NCBI GenBank assembly: GCA_947475545.1
Contig: CANJLL010000005.1
Coordinates: forward strand, 1-64,000
Source of the DNA: Chloroflexota bacterium
GTDB taxonomy: Bacteria > Chloroflexota > Limnocylindria > Limnocylindrales > CSP1-4
Direction of reading: 5' to 3'
DNA length: 64,000 nt
The position numbers and the translations under genes are program-made. Below are positions 1 through 10,885 of the stretch, piece by piece. Below the pieces are notes generated by a model, which worked only from the letters and a program-made list of their open reading frames with translations, was not told where the DNA came from and searched no databases. Every line of letters begins with the position of its first letter. Position 1 is the first letter of the stretch.

Positions 1-70
1 CGGTCCTGACCTTGCGGCCCAAGGCGTCCCCGCCCACAACACCCTCGCACCCAACGAAAGCCGTCGCCCG
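1..70. other. Leader region before copA
   Basis: These 70 bases precede the copper ATPase start. No coding frame, strong Shine-Dalgarno sequence or hairpin stands out, and the window begins here, so any promoter or an upstream partner such as a copper chaperone or CsoR-type repressor would lie outside. Confidence 0.3.
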
Positions 71-2500
<2,430 letters not shown>

Positions 2501-2517
2501 AACCCGGCGCACAATAA

Positions 2518-2549
2518 ATCAGAGCGGCTCCCGAAGGAGCCGCTCTGAT
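2518..2549 (+). terminator. Hairpin terminator after copA
   Basis: A perfect 14-bp stem (2518-2531 paired with 2536-2549) with a CGAA tetraloop starts 17 nt after the copA stop. It lacks a long U tract, so it is a strong hairpin rather than a textbook intrinsic terminator. It would also serve readthrough from the opposite strand. Confidence 0.75.
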
Positions 2550-2753
2550 GCTGTCCCGGTGAAGGTATCCGCCGAAGCGGACGCTTCTGCCACGCGCCAA
2601 GGGCATCTATCACGTCGGCTGCACCGACTACCCTGACCCTACCTACCCATGACCTTGCCGCTGGGGCAGCGCTGCATTGCAGCAGCGAGATGTACTCTAC
2701 TCGGTCCGGCGCCCCTTGCCAAGGGTTTTGACGCGCCGAACGATGAAAATTCC
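2550..2753. other. Intergenic, no gene seen
   Basis: About 200 bases lie between the copA hairpin and the convergent cyclophilin gene. A small inverted repeat with a CGAA loop sits at about 2569-2582. No convincing coding frame, tRNA or riboswitch fold is visible. Confidence 0.4.
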
Positions 2754-3245
2754 TTAATCTTCCAGAATCGTCACATTCGTGATGGCGACGGGCTCGTTGG
2801 GGAGGTCCCGGCCGTTGCGCGGCGCGGCGACGATCCGGTCCACCACGTCCATCCCCTTGGTCACCGTGCCGAACAGGTTGTACTGCTTGGGCAGGCTGCC
2901 CATCAGGTCCTTCACGCAGATGAAGAACTGGGAGCCGTTGGTGTTGGCACCCGAATTCGCCATGGCCAGCGAGCCGCGCGTGTAGTCGCCCTTGACCGGC
3001 TCGTCCTCCCACTTGTAGCCGGGACCGCCGGTCCCGACCCGCCCGGTGTTGAGCGCGGACTTCTTGCCGAACTCGCCGTCGCCGCCCTGGATCACGAAGC
3101 CCGGGATGACGCGGTGGAAGATGACGTCGTCGTAGAAGCCCTGCTTCGCGAGGGCGATGAAGTTGGCCGCCGACTTGGGGGCACTCTCGTCGTAGAGCTC
3201 GATCTCGATGTCGCCGAGGTCGGTGCCGATGGTGGCGCGGGTCAT
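2754..3245 (-). CDS. Cytoplasmic cyclophilin-type peptidyl-prolyl isomerase
   Basis: This 163-residue protein is a single cyclophilin domain that catalyses cis-trans isomerisation of Xaa-Pro bonds. It has the family core: FHRVIPGFVIQGGD with the catalytic Arg, GSLAMAN, the GSQFFI strand and the LFGTVTKGMDVVD segment. There is no signal peptide or membrane span, so it should act in the cytoplasm. The ATG is preceded by GAAGGAG at good spacing, which fixes the start. It lies 41 nt downstream of a membrane-anchored cyclophilin gene on the same strand and ends in TAA. A paralogous soluble/anchored pair of this kind is common in high-GC bacteria. Confidence 0.93.
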   Translation of the reverse strand: MTRATIGTDLGDIEIELYDESAPKSAANFIALAKQGFYDDVIFHRVIPGFVIQGGDGEFGKKSALNTGRVGTGGPGYKWEDEPVKGDYTRGSLAMANSGANTNGSQFFICVKDLMGSLPKQYNLFGTVTKGMDVVDRIVAAPRNGRDLPNEPVAITNVTILED

Positions 3246-3286
3246 GTGGTCTCCTTCGAATGGGCTGCGGGAGGGGCGGTCTGGCC

Positions 3287-4132
3287 TCAGGGCTTGTTGA
3301 CGGTGACCGTGTCCATGGCCACCGGGTCCATGGCCGTGTTGCCGGAACCGGTGTTGGGCATCTTCGCGATCGCATCCACGATGTCCATCCCCGATGTCAC
3401 GGTCCCGAAGATGGCGTAGGTGTTGGTCTGGCCCAGCGAGTTCCTGTCATCGAGGACAACGAAGAACTGGGAGCCCTGCGAGTTTGGCACCGGCGTCCGG
3501 GCCATGGCAACGGTGCCGCGCTTGTAGGCGGTCGTGACCGGCTCATCCTTGATCGTATACCCGGGCTCCTTGCCCGCTCCCGTGCCGGCTCGGTCGCCAC
3601 CCTGGATGACGAAGCCGGGCACGATCCGATGGAAGACGACGCCGTTGTAGAAGCCGCACTCGGCCAGGGCGACGAAGTTGCCGGCGGCCAGCGGCGACAG
3701 GTCCGCCTTCACCTGGACCGCGATGGCACCCAGCTTGGTCGTCAGTGTCACGGTGCGCGTCTCGCCGGCCGGCAAGGCGGCGGGCGCCGCGCTCGGGCAG
3801 CCCGCCGGCTTGGCGCCGACGTTGGTGGTCGCGGTGGGCCCAACGCTGGGCCTGGGGGTGGCTGTCGCACCGGCGGCACCGGCGCCGATCGGCGGGATGG
3901 GGCCGGACGAGCCGCCGGCCCCGCCGATGCCGTTCATGACAGCCACCGCCACCGCCAGGACCACGAACAGGCCGATGACGCCCACGATCCCCATGGTGAG
4001 CATCCGTCGCCGCTGGTCCTCGGCCGAGCGACCCCCGCCCGACCGGCGGGCGGATTCGGACCCGCGGCGCTGCGGCCGGCCGGCGTGGTGGTCGGCGGGA
4101 CGGCCCGGCTTGTCTGGTCGGCGAGCGGTCAC
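3287..4132 (-). CDS. Membrane-anchored cyclophilin-type peptidyl-prolyl isomerase
   Basis: This is a 281-residue protein. A basic, Arg-rich N-terminus is followed by one transmembrane segment (MLTMGIVGVIGLFVVLAVAV), a Gly/Pro/Thr-rich linker and a C-terminal cyclophilin domain with FHRIVPGFVIQGGD and GSQFFVVLDD. The catalytic domain is therefore expected outside the cytoplasmic membrane, assisting folding of exported proteins. The start is a GTG whose last two bases form the stop of the upstream hisA-like gene (GTGA overlap at 4129-4132). The open frame continues upstream, but there it only antiparallels the HisA-like frame. The gene is followed by the soluble cyclophilin, so the two are probably cotranscribed. 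Confidence 0.9.
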   Translation of the reverse strand: MTARRPDKPGRPADHHAGRPQRRGSESARRSGGGRSAEDQRRRMLTMGIVGVIGLFVVLAVAVAVMNGIGGAGGSSGPIPPIGAGAAGATATPRPSVGPTATTNVGAKPAGCPSAAPAALPAGETRTVTLTTKLGAIAVQVKADLSPLAAGNFVALAECGFYNGVVFHRIVPGFVIQGGDRAGTGAGKEPGYTIKDEPVTTAYKRGTVAMARTPVPNSQGSQFFVVLDDRNSLGQTNTYAIFGTVTSGMDIVDAIAKMPNTGSGNTAMDPVAMDTVTVNKP

Positions 4133-4827
4133 GCGGCAGCCTCCGTGGCGGCGGGATAGTCGATCGCCCCCGAGAGGAGCGCTTCGCCGAGGATGATGCC
4201 CGTCGCGCCGGCATCGCGCACGCGGCGGATGCCGTCGAGGTCGCGCACGCCGCCGGCGACCAGGAGATCGGCGTCCAGCGTCCGGGTGAGCAGCGCCAGC
4301 TGCTCCAGCTCCGCGCCGGCTCCCGAGTGCGACAGCACGAACCGGTTGACCCCGCAGGCCTGCAGCTCGTCGAGCACGCCCCGCAAGGTGGGGACGCCCC
4401 GCTTCCACGGGAACGCGGCGAAGCGCTCCGGCCGCGGGTCGATCCCCACGGCCAGCCAGTCGCCGGCCACCGCGACGCACTCTCGCACCAGCCCCGGGTC
4501 CTCGACGGTGCTCATGCCCAGGACGATGCGCGTCGCGCCGGCGGCGAAGGCCAGGCGGATGGCGTCGGGGCTCTCCAGCCCACCGGCCACCTGGATGGGC
4601 GTCGCGACCCGCGCGGCGATGCTGCCGATGGCCTCGAGATTGCCCGGGGCGCCCCTGCGGGCGCCATCGAAGTCGACCAGGTGGATCACCGGGGCGCCTA
4701 GGCGCACGAAGTGCTCGGCGATCCGCTCGGGTCGGTCGGTCGGCACGCCATCGCCCGTGGCGGCACCCGGCCAGAACACGACACGCGACCGGCCCCGCTC
4801 AAGGTCGATCGCCGGCAGGACCTGCAC
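4129..4827 (-). CDS. HisA/HisF-family (beta-alpha)8 isomerase, HisA-like
   Basis: The 232-residue protein has the HisA/HisF barrel fold. HisA isomerises the ProFAR intermediate of histidine synthesis. Both acid-base aspartates align: Asp8 in LPAIDL and Asp130 in AVGIDPRPE. The phosphate loops QVAGGLES, VAGGVRD and IILGEALLSG are also present. The TDIxRDG motif of canonical HisA is replaced by LSHSGAGAE near residues 165-173, so activity on the normal substrate is uncertain. No other his gene is nearby. It lies directly after a DUF885 gene (1-nt gap) and overlaps the next cyclophilin gene by 4 nt. A divergent HisA, a dual HisA/PriA-like enzyme or a repurposed barrel are all possible. Confidence 0.75.
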   Translation of the reverse strand: MQVLPAIDLERGRSRVVFWPGAATGDGVPTDRPERIAEHFVRLGAPVIHLVDFDGARRGAPGNLEAIGSIAARVATPIQVAGGLESPDAIRLAFAAGATRIVLGMSTVEDPGLVRECVAVAGDWLAVGIDPRPERFAAFPWKRGVPTLRGVLDELQACGVNRFVLSHSGAGAELEQLALLTRTLDADLLVAGGVRDLDGIRRVRDAGATGIILGEALLSGAIDYPAATEAAA

Positions 4828-6549
4828 CTACGCCGCGCCCGGGCCGACCCCGGCGCCGTGGCCGGAGACCCGATGCCTGGACAGGCCCTCGCCCGCGAGG
4901 ATCCGCCGCTGGAAGCTGATGGGCAGGGAGCCGGCGCGCAGCAGCGAGTCGTGGAAGTCGCGCAACCGGAACGCCGGACCCAGGCGCTGCCGCTCGTCCT
5001 CGCGGAGCTGCAGGAGCATCACCTTGCCGAGCAGGTACGAGAGCTGGTAGGTGGGTGTGTACGTGTAGCGCGTGACCTCGGCGCGGGCGACGCCCAGCTC
5101 AAAGCGCGTCATCTCGCGCATGAACTGCGTACCGTCCTCGACGGAGAACTGGCCGCGCTGCATCTGGATGTCGAGGATGATCCGGCAGGCGCGCCAGATG
5201 GCATCCGTCGCGAGTCCCACCTGGAAGGCGGGCCCGTCGTCGAAGCCCTCCTCCCGCATCATCTGCTCGCTGTACATGCCCCAGCCCTCCACGAACTCCG
5301 TGGCGTCCAGCTGGAGGCGCGAGAGCGATGGGTGGAGCCGCGCCATCGACAGCTGCAGGTGGTGGCCCGGATAGGCCTCATGGATGCTGGTGTTGCTGAT
5401 GGCGCTCCAGTTGTGCTCGCGCATGGCCCCCGCGTCGTCGTCCACGGATGGGGTGACCACATAGATCCCCGCGGGGTTCGGGTCGAACTTGGGTGGCACG
5501 AAGTAGGCGGCCAGCGGGAGTGACTGGCGGAGGTGCCTCGGCGTCTCGATGACCTCGATCCGCTCGCCATCCGGGATGGTGGCCAGGCCGCGCTCGACGA
5601 TGTGGGCGCGCGCCCGGTACATTGCGCTGCGGTAGCCCTCGAGCGCCTCGGCGAACGTCGCTGGGTGGTCGCGCTTGACGCGGTCGACCACCGCGTCCTC
5701 GAGCGCGGCCGGGTCGATCTGCCTCGCCGCCGCCCGGCGCGCTGATTGCTGTTGCGCCAGCTGGTCGAAGCCGATCCGGAGGATCTCATCGGCCGTCAGC
5801 CCGTCCAGGGCCCGGACGCGGATCAGGTCGTCAAGCTTGTCGGAACCCAGAGCCCAGTCGTCCGTGCCGCTGTCGAGCGTGATCCGGAGCCAGCCGACGT
5901 ACTCCTCGATGGACCCCGCCGCCACCAGGATCGCCCGGTCCAGTCGTCGCTGCTCGATCGGACCCAGCACGCCGTGGCCGGCGGCCCCAATCTCCGCGAG
6001 GAAGTCGCGCAGGTACTTGGCCTCCTCGATCTCGAGTCCCTGCCAGAGGCGCACCTGGGGCACCGCCGCCCGCGTCCGATGCTCGGCCAGGAAGGCCGGG
6101 ACGCTCTCCAGGCGGCTCGCGATGGATGACAGGCGGTCGGCGAACGGCGCGAAGTCGCGGGCCATGAGCATGAACAGGGCATCGCCCAGCGAATCGAGGG
6201 CGAACGAGCGACGCTCCCACGTTCGCACCACCTCGGCGTGAAAGAGCGATTCGCGCAGGTGATGGAGCTCCAGCTCGCGCTCGAAGCGGACCCCGGGCGA
6301 GAGCGCGGCCACATCGAGCGCCTCGATCGTGGTCAGGTGCCGTCGGTCCCGCTCGATCTCGCCCAGGACCGCCTCGCGGCTCCCGTCACCCAGCTGGTCG
6401 TCCCAGAGGTGGATGCCGTGGCTGGTGGCGGTGGTGGGGTTGTCCCGGAGCACGCCCCGGAAGCGCTCCTCGACGAGGTCGTAGAAGTGGTCGTCCAGGG
6501 GCCCGGGCTGCGGTGCCGGGGCCGGCCGGGTGAGCTCGGAGTCCGTCAA
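4828..6549 (-). CDS. DUF885 family protein, putative zinc peptidase
   Basis: This 573-residue protein matches the DUF885 family, a mostly uncharacterised group related to zinc metallopeptidases. The family signature HEAYPGHHLQ lies near residue 390 and EFVEGWGMYSEQ near 420. Together they give the His/His/Glu pattern of a gluzincin-like site. There is no signal peptide. No ATG or GTG occurs before the conserved N-terminal LDDHFYDLVEERFR, so the TTG at 6549, overlapping the aldolase stop (TTGA), is the best start. Longer frames toward 7.1 kb only shadow the aldolase gene. The gene lies between the aldolase and the HisA-like gene in one minus-strand run. The substrate is unknown. Confidence 0.85.
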   Translation of the reverse strand: MTDSELTRPAPAPQPGPLDDHFYDLVEERFRGVLRDNPTTATSHGIHLWDDQLGDGSREAVLGEIERDRRHLTTIEALDVAALSPGVRFERELELHHLRESLFHAEVVRTWERRSFALDSLGDALFMLMARDFAPFADRLSSIASRLESVPAFLAEHRTRAAVPQVRLWQGLEIEEAKYLRDFLAEIGAAGHGVLGPIEQRRLDRAILVAAGSIEEYVGWLRITLDSGTDDWALGSDKLDDLIRVRALDGLTADEILRIGFDQLAQQQSARRAAARQIDPAALEDAVVDRVKRDHPATFAEALEGYRSAMYRARAHIVERGLATIPDGERIEVIETPRHLRQSLPLAAYFVPPKFDPNPAGIYVVTPSVDDDAGAMREHNWSAISNTSIHEAYPGHHLQLSMARLHPSLSRLQLDATEFVEGWGMYSEQMMREEGFDDGPAFQVGLATDAIWRACRIILDIQMQRGQFSVEDGTQFMREMTRFELGVARAEVTRYTYTPTYQLSYLLGKVMLLQLREDERQRLGPAFRLRDFHDSLLRAGSLPISFQRRILAGEGLSRHRVSGHGAGVGPGAA

Positions 6550-7691
6550 TCCCGGCTCCGTGTGCTGGTGGGGGAGGTGGCCGCCGGCGCGTCGACGGCG
6601 TGGACGGCCGGCGCAGCACGCAGGGCGACATCGACCGCGGCGATGACGCGGTCGATGTCGGTGGCCGTGACCCCGTGGTGGGTGACAGCCCGGATGGTGC
6701 CGTGCGGGTAGGCCACCATCAGCACGCCGCGCGCCTTGAGGCCGTCCAGGAACGCCGCGCGGTCGCGCGTCACGCCGAAGATCACGAAGTTGGTCCGCGC
6801 GCGCCCCGGGTCCAGGGGACCAGCCGTTGGCTGGGCGATACCACCGGGCGAGACGACGCCCGGGAGCGCGGCCAGGCCCTCCGCGAGCTGGCGCGCGTTG
6901 GCGTGGTCCTCCGCGAGGCGGGTCATCATCCCCGCGTCCCCGTCGCGCAGCGCGACCAGTCCGGCGGCCGCGACGATGCCCACCTGGCGCATGCCGCCGC
7001 CGACCAGCTTCCGGGCGCGGCGCGCCCGCCAGACGAAGTCCCTGGAGCCGGCAACGATGGAGCCGACCGGGCAGGCCAGGCCCTTGGACAGGCAGCACAT
7101 GACCGAGTCCGCGGGGCCCGCGAGATCGCGCGGCGTGACGCCCAGCGCGATCGCGGCGTTCCAGAGGCGGGCGCCGTCAACATGGAGCGGCACGCCCCGG
7201 TCGTGCGCGATCCGCGCCACCTGGCGGGTGTACTCGGCGGTCAGCGGCTGGCCCATCGAGTGGCCGTTGGTGTTCTCCAGCGCGACGAGGCCCGTGATGG
7301 GCTCGTGGACGTCGAGCGGGTCGCGGAACGCGCCGACGATCTCGTCGAGGTCCAGCGTGCCGTCCGGGCGCTCGCGCAGGGCGCGGATACTGGTCCCCAC
7401 GACGACGGCATGGCCCGCCGCCTCGTCGTCGATCAGGTGGCTCTCCGAGCCCGCGATGGTCTCCTGGCCGCGCCCCAGGTGGGCCAGCTGGGCGACGAGG
7501 TTGCCCATGGCGCCGGAGGCCACGAAGAGCGCGGCCTCCTTGCCGAGCAGCTCGGCGGCGCGCTCCTGGAGCGCGTTCACGGTGGGGTCGTCACCGAAGA
7601 CGTCATCGCCCACCTCCGCCGCGGCCATGGCTCGCCGCATCTCGGGGGTGGGCCGTGTGACCGTGTCGGAGCGCAGGTCGATCAGGTCCAT
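6546..7691 (-). CDS. ltaE: Low-specificity L-threonine aldolase (PLP-dependent)
   Basis: The 381-residue fold-type I PLP enzyme cleaves L-threonine or L-allo-threonine to glycine and acetaldehyde. The hallmark N-terminus MDLIDLRSDTVTRPT is present, with active-site His85 (SESHL), Asp172 and Arg175 in LHVDGARLWN, and the Schiff-base Lys203 in CLSKGLACPVGS. The C-terminus carries a 25-residue Ala/Thr/Ser-rich extension beyond the usual length of about 340. The ATG is preceded 9 nt upstream by TATACT, suggesting a nearly leaderless message. It is the first gene of a run through DUF885, the HisA-like protein and two cyclophilins. Confidence 0.93.
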   Translation of the reverse strand: MDLIDLRSDTVTRPTPEMRRAMAAAEVGDDVFGDDPTVNALQERAAELLGKEAALFVASGAMGNLVAQLAHLGRGQETIAGSESHLIDDEAAGHAVVVGTSIRALRERPDGTLDLDEIVGAFRDPLDVHEPITGLVALENTNGHSMGQPLTAEYTRQVARIAHDRGVPLHVDGARLWNAAIALGVTPRDLAGPADSVMCCLSKGLACPVGSIVAGSRDFVWRARRARKLVGGGMRQVGIVAAAGLVALRDGDAGMMTRLAEDHANARQLAEGLAALPGVVSPGGIAQPTAGPLDPGRARTNFVIFGVTRDRAAFLDGLKARGVLMVAYPHGTIRAVTHHGVTATDIDRVIAAVDVALRAAPAVHAVDAPAATSPTSTRSRD

Positions 7692-7700
7692 CGGTCGCGC

Positions 7701-7706
7701 AGTATA
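7701..7706 (-). promoter_or_regulatory. -10 box of ltaE
   Basis: TATACT on the minus strand lies 9 nt before the ltaE ATG, which would give a leader of only a few bases. No clear -35 hexamer is seen at standard spacing. Confidence 0.55.
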
Positions 7707-7745
7707 GGCTCGTTCCACCGTGGCCACCCCCGGCGTCAATCTTCG

Positions 7746-7776
7746 TTGGGCACGCACGGCCCGCAGGTGTTATCCT
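7746..7776 (+). promoter_or_regulatory. Probable promoter of tRNA-Asp
   Basis: TTGGGC at 7746-7751 and TATCCT at 7771-7776 are separated by 19 nt, and the tRNA begins 16 nt further on. The spacing is slightly long, so this is a prediction. Confidence 0.45.
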
Positions 7777-7791
7777 CCGCCAGCCGCAACT

Positions 7792-7868
7792 GGACCCGTG
7801 GTGTAGCGGCCAAACATGCCAGCCTGTCACGCTGGAGATCGCCGGTTCGAATCCGGTCGGGTCCGCCA
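7792..7868 (+). tRNA. tRNA-Asp (GTC)
   Basis: A complete cloverleaf can be drawn. The acceptor GGACCCG (7792-7798) pairs with CGGGTCC (7858-7864). The anticodon stem CCAGC/GCTGG encloses loop CTGTCAC with anticodon GTC at 7826-7828. The T arm is GCCGG-TTCGAAT-CCGGT. Discriminator G and the CCA end (7866-7868) are encoded. It is a single tRNA gene, divergent from ltaE, and is followed by a terminator. Confidence 0.97.
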
Positions 7869-7882
7869 TCCGCCTATACCTA

Positions 7883-7916
7883 CGCCCCGTTCGCCCGCCC
7901 GAACGGGGCGTTCTCT
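7883..7916 (+). terminator. Intrinsic terminator of tRNA-Asp
   Basis: An 11-bp perfect stem (7883-7893 with 7900-7910), a 6-nt loop and a following TTCTCT form a rho-independent terminator 14 nt after the tRNA. Confidence 0.85.
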
Positions 7917-7938
7917 ATGCCTGGCGACGCCCGGGCGG

Positions 7939-7944
7939 TACGAT
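7939..7944 (+). promoter_or_regulatory. -10 box of the capA-like gene
   Basis: TACGAT lies 7 nt before the ATG at 7952, so transcription would start at or within one or two bases of the start codon (leaderless message). Confidence 0.55.
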
Positions 7945-7951
7945 CGACGGC

Positions 7952-9631
7952 ATGATCCCTCCCTCACGGTCGTTCTCGCCGCGCCTTGGCGCGCTCATCG
8001 GCGCCCTGGCCCTCGTGCTGCTGGCGGTCGCGGCCGGCCTGCTGGGGTCGGGGCCACTCGCCGACCTGGCCGCTGCGGGGGCGGCCCCCGGCTCCCCAAG
8101 GATCACCGTCATGTCGGCCGCTCCGTTGGCCTCGCCCGTCCCTGTGGCCACACCCAGCCCCACGCCCCTCCCATCACCCACCCCCGCACCGTCGCCGACG
8201 CCGATCCCGCCGGTCGCCGTGGTCCCGGTCACCGGCTTCCGGAGCACGGCCACCGGGACGGATGCCGCCGAGGTGACCGCCGTGCTCGCGGGGACCAGCA
8301 AGCGCTACGCGGCCCTGGAAGTGGTCACGGCGGACCTGCCGGCGATCATGGCCGCCCTCGGCGTCGTTGCGCCGGTTGATCCCGCCCGCCTGATCTCCGC
8401 CGCCGACGCCGGGGCCCTGCGCACCGACCTGGCCGCGCACCCGGACCGGCTGGGCATGCTGCGCGCTTCCCAGGTGGATCCCTCGGTGCGGGCGCTGGGC
8501 TGGGAGGGCGCGCGGCTGTTCGGCGTGGGGAGGTTGGGGGAGCTCGCGCAGTGGCCGCTCCAGGCACGAATCGTGACCGGCGCCGGGGGCACCGCCGAGG
8601 CGCCCGCGTACGACCCGGCCTCGGCATGGACCCTGTTCGCCGGCGGTGACGTCTTCCTTGACCGCGGCGTCTACCTGACCCTGAGCGTCAACAAGAAGGG
8701 CGCGGACTTCGCGTACGACGGCGGCTCGGTCGTCATCACCGGCCATACCTGCTGCAGCCAGTTCGGCTGGACGCTGCCGGTGACCCAGCGGACGGGCGAC
8801 GACGGCGCGCTCCGGGCGCTCATCTCCGGGGCGGACCTGGCCATCGCCAACTTCGAGAACTCGGCGCCGGTCAAGTTCACCTGGCACCAGGACGGCACCG
8901 TGTTCAGCGGTGACCCGGCCCTGATCTCCGGGCTGAAGAACGCGGGGCTGGACTGGGTGGGCCTCGCCAACAACCACATGGGCGACGCCGGGGCGCAGGG
9001 GATCCGGGAGACGCTCGCCGCACTGGATGCGCTGGGGATCGCCCACGGGGGCGCGGGCACGGGGTACGACGCGGCCCACGCGCCCTCCCTGCTCACGGCC
9101 CGCGGCGTCAAGGTGGCGATCCTGGCGTACGACACGATCGCGCCGTACTACTGGGCCAAGACCGCGACGGCGGTCGGCTCGGCCCAGATGACCGCGGCCG
9201 CGCTGACGGCGGACGTCGCGGCGGCGCGGGCGGCCGGGGCGCAGGTGGTCATCGTGTTCCCGCACTGGGGCACCGAGTACACCACCACCCGCAGCGCCGA
9301 CCAGGTCACGCTGGGCCACGCCGCGATCGACGCGGGGGCCGACATGGTCATCGGCAACCACCCGCACTGGGCCGGCGCGGTGGAGCTGTACAAGGGCAGG
9401 CCCATCTGGCACGCGCTGGGCAACTTCGTGTTCGACCAGATCTGGTCCGAGCCCACGCTGGAAGGCATCACGCTGGAGCTGACGTTCAACGGCGCCAGCC
9501 TGGTCCAGGCCGTGATGCGCCCCCACCTGATCCTGGAGCGGACCCAGCCCAACTTCATGGACCCGGCCGGCTCAGGCAAGGTGGTGATGGACCAGGTCTT
9601 CAAGGCCTCGAAGGGGCTGCTTCCCTGGTAG
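7952..9631 (+). CDS. CapA/PgsA-family metallophosphatase-like protein
   Basis: This 559-residue exported protein belongs to the CapA family (calcineurin-like fold), whose founder takes part in poly-gamma-glutamate capsule synthesis or anchoring. An N-terminal hydrophobic segment (about residues 12-35) is followed by a Pro/Thr-rich linker and a poorly conserved domain, then the CapA domain from about residue 228. Its motifs are LFAGGDVFLDR, DLAIANFEN, GLANNHMGDAG, VIVFPHWGTEY, IGNHPHWAGAVE and HALGNFVFDQ, which carry the metal-binding Asp, Asn and His residues. No pgsB or pgsC neighbours are present, so a capsule role is not supported by context. The start is chosen from the -10-like TACGAT just upstream. 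Confidence 0.87.
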   Translation: MIPPSRSFSPRLGALIGALALVLLAVAAGLLGSGPLADLAAAGAAPGSPRITVMSAAPLASPVPVATPSPTPLPSPTPAPSPTPIPPVAVVPVTGFRSTATGTDAAEVTAVLAGTSKRYAALEVVTADLPAIMAALGVVAPVDPARLISAADAGALRTDLAAHPDRLGMLRASQVDPSVRALGWEGARLFGVGRLGELAQWPLQARIVTGAGGTAEAPAYDPASAWTLFAGGDVFLDRGVYLTLSVNKKGADFAYDGGSVVITGHTCCSQFGWTLPVTQRTGDDGALRALISGADLAIANFENSAPVKFTWHQDGTVFSGDPALISGLKNAGLDWVGLANNHMGDAGAQGIRETLAALDALGIAHGGAGTGYDAAHAPSLLTARGVKVAILAYDTIAPYYWAKTATAVGSAQMTAAALTADVAAARAAGAQVVIVFPHWGTEYTTTRSADQVTLGHAAIDAGADMVIGNHPHWAGAVELYKGRPIWHALGNFVFDQIWSEPTLEGITLELTFNGASLVQAVMRPHLILERTQPNFMDPAGSGKVVMDQVFKASKGLLPW

Positions 9632-9727
9632 TGGCGGACGTGCTGCGGGGCAACCAAACCGCGCACGGCGGGATCGCGCGGCCGCGACGGACTTGCGGGC
9701 CCGGCGGACCAGTTGGTCCGCCGCTGG

Positions 9728-10642
9728 CTACTTGATCCCGGCGAAGACGTCCGTCTCGGGGAGCATCGTGGTCACCCGGGACTCGCGCAGCACGTAGGCC
9801 TCGCGGGCCCATGCCTCGCGCCAGCCCTCCAGGCCCAACGACATGAACGGCCCGTCGTCGCTGATCTGCGTGACGTGCCGGCGGATGGCCTCCCACTTGC
9901 GGTCCAGGACGTCGGCGATGTCCACCCACGTCGTGATGGCCGAATCGGGGATGACCATCCTGGAGAGGCGGGCTTCGAACTCCGCCCGCTGCTCCTGGGG
10001 CAGGTCCGACGGAGCCTCCCACGGGGACCGCTCGCCACGGGCCGAGAGCCGCTCCGCCATCCCCTGCCGGACCGAGTCGGGGATGGCCTGCTCGTACAGC
10101 TTGAGCGGCATCCAGGGCTCCAGCCCGGCCTCCAGCTGCTCGGGGTACCAGTCCGGATCCCCCGCACGGTCGAACGCTCGAACGGCCACGTCGTGGGTCC
10201 GGATGTGGTCCGGGTGGCCGTAGCCACCGAAGTCGTTGTAGGTGGTCATCACGTCGGGCCGGTACGTCCGAACCAGCCAGACCAGGCGTCCGGCGGCCTC
10301 GTCGAGGTTTGCTCGCCAGAAGCAGCGCGGATCGTCGTTGCCCGGGGTGCCCACCATCCCGGAGTCCCGGAACCCGAGGTTCTCCCACTCCGTGACGCCC
10401 AGGACGGCCATCGCCGCGGCCAGCTCGCCCGACCGGATCTCGCCCAGCCGGCGGTGGTTCTCGGGGGTGGCCATCGCCGGAACGACGATCTCCCCGAGCG
10501 CGCCGTCGGTGCACGTGACCAGCACCACGCGGTCGCCCTCGAGCACCTGCCGGGCCATCAGGCCACCGGTGCCGATGGTCTCGTCGTCAGGGTGAGCGTG
10601 CACCGTCATGAGGGTGCGGGGCTGCCGACGCTTGGTTGTCAT
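9728..10642 (-). CDS. PIG-L family deacetylase, MshB/Mca-like
   Basis: The 304-residue zinc-dependent LmbE/PIG-L amidohydrolase has the metal motif HAHPDDE (His17, Asp20) and the distal GGYGHPDH segment (His143, His146). The N-terminal VHAHPDDE and GGYGHPDH context resembles MshB (GlcNAc-Ins deacetylase) and Mca (mycothiol conjugate amidase) more than GlcNAc-PI deacetylases, hinting at mycothiol or a similar thiol. No mshA, mshC or mshD gene is in the window, so the substrate is unproven. The ATG lies 7 nt after the -10-like TAGGAT. The gene is convergent with the capA-like gene. Confidence 0.87.
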   Translation of the reverse strand: MTTKRRQPRTLMTVHAHPDDETIGTGGLMARQVLEGDRVVLVTCTDGALGEIVVPAMATPENHRRLGEIRSGELAAAMAVLGVTEWENLGFRDSGMVGTPGNDDPRCFWRANLDEAAGRLVWLVRTYRPDVMTTYNDFGGYGHPDHIRTHDVAVRAFDRAGDPDWYPEQLEAGLEPWMPLKLYEQAIPDSVRQGMAERLSARGERSPWEAPSDLPQEQRAEFEARLSRMVIPDSAITTWVDIADVLDRKWEAIRRHVTQISDDGPFMSLGLEGWREAWAREAYVLRESRVTTMLPETDVFAGIK

Positions 10643-10649
10643 GTGGGAG

Positions 10650-10655
10650 ATCCTA
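10650..10655 (-). promoter_or_regulatory. -10 box of the PIG-L deacetylase gene
   Basis: TAGGAT on the minus strand sits 7 nt upstream of the ATG at 10642, the same layout as several other genes here. Confidence 0.5.
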
Positions 10656-10885
10656 CCCCGCGGCCTCGATCAGGTCGAACAGCAATCTTGCCCACCCCGC
10701 CGCGCGGCCCAACCCCGTCCCAGGCGCGGCCGTCCCGGTAACGCCCGGGGCGCCCCGCGGACCGCGGACGCCCCGTCAATCCTCGCAAGTGGTGCCAACC
10801 CACCGGGATTGCAGCGGACCTTTCGGCGGCAGCCCAGTACTTCGAGTCCCTGACGTCTGACGGCAGTCCGGGGGAACCTGCACGT

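Noticed and set aside
4129-4827. HisF rather than HisA
   Set aside because: Asp8 and the IDPRPE strand fit HisA; the HisF cyclase signatures are absent.
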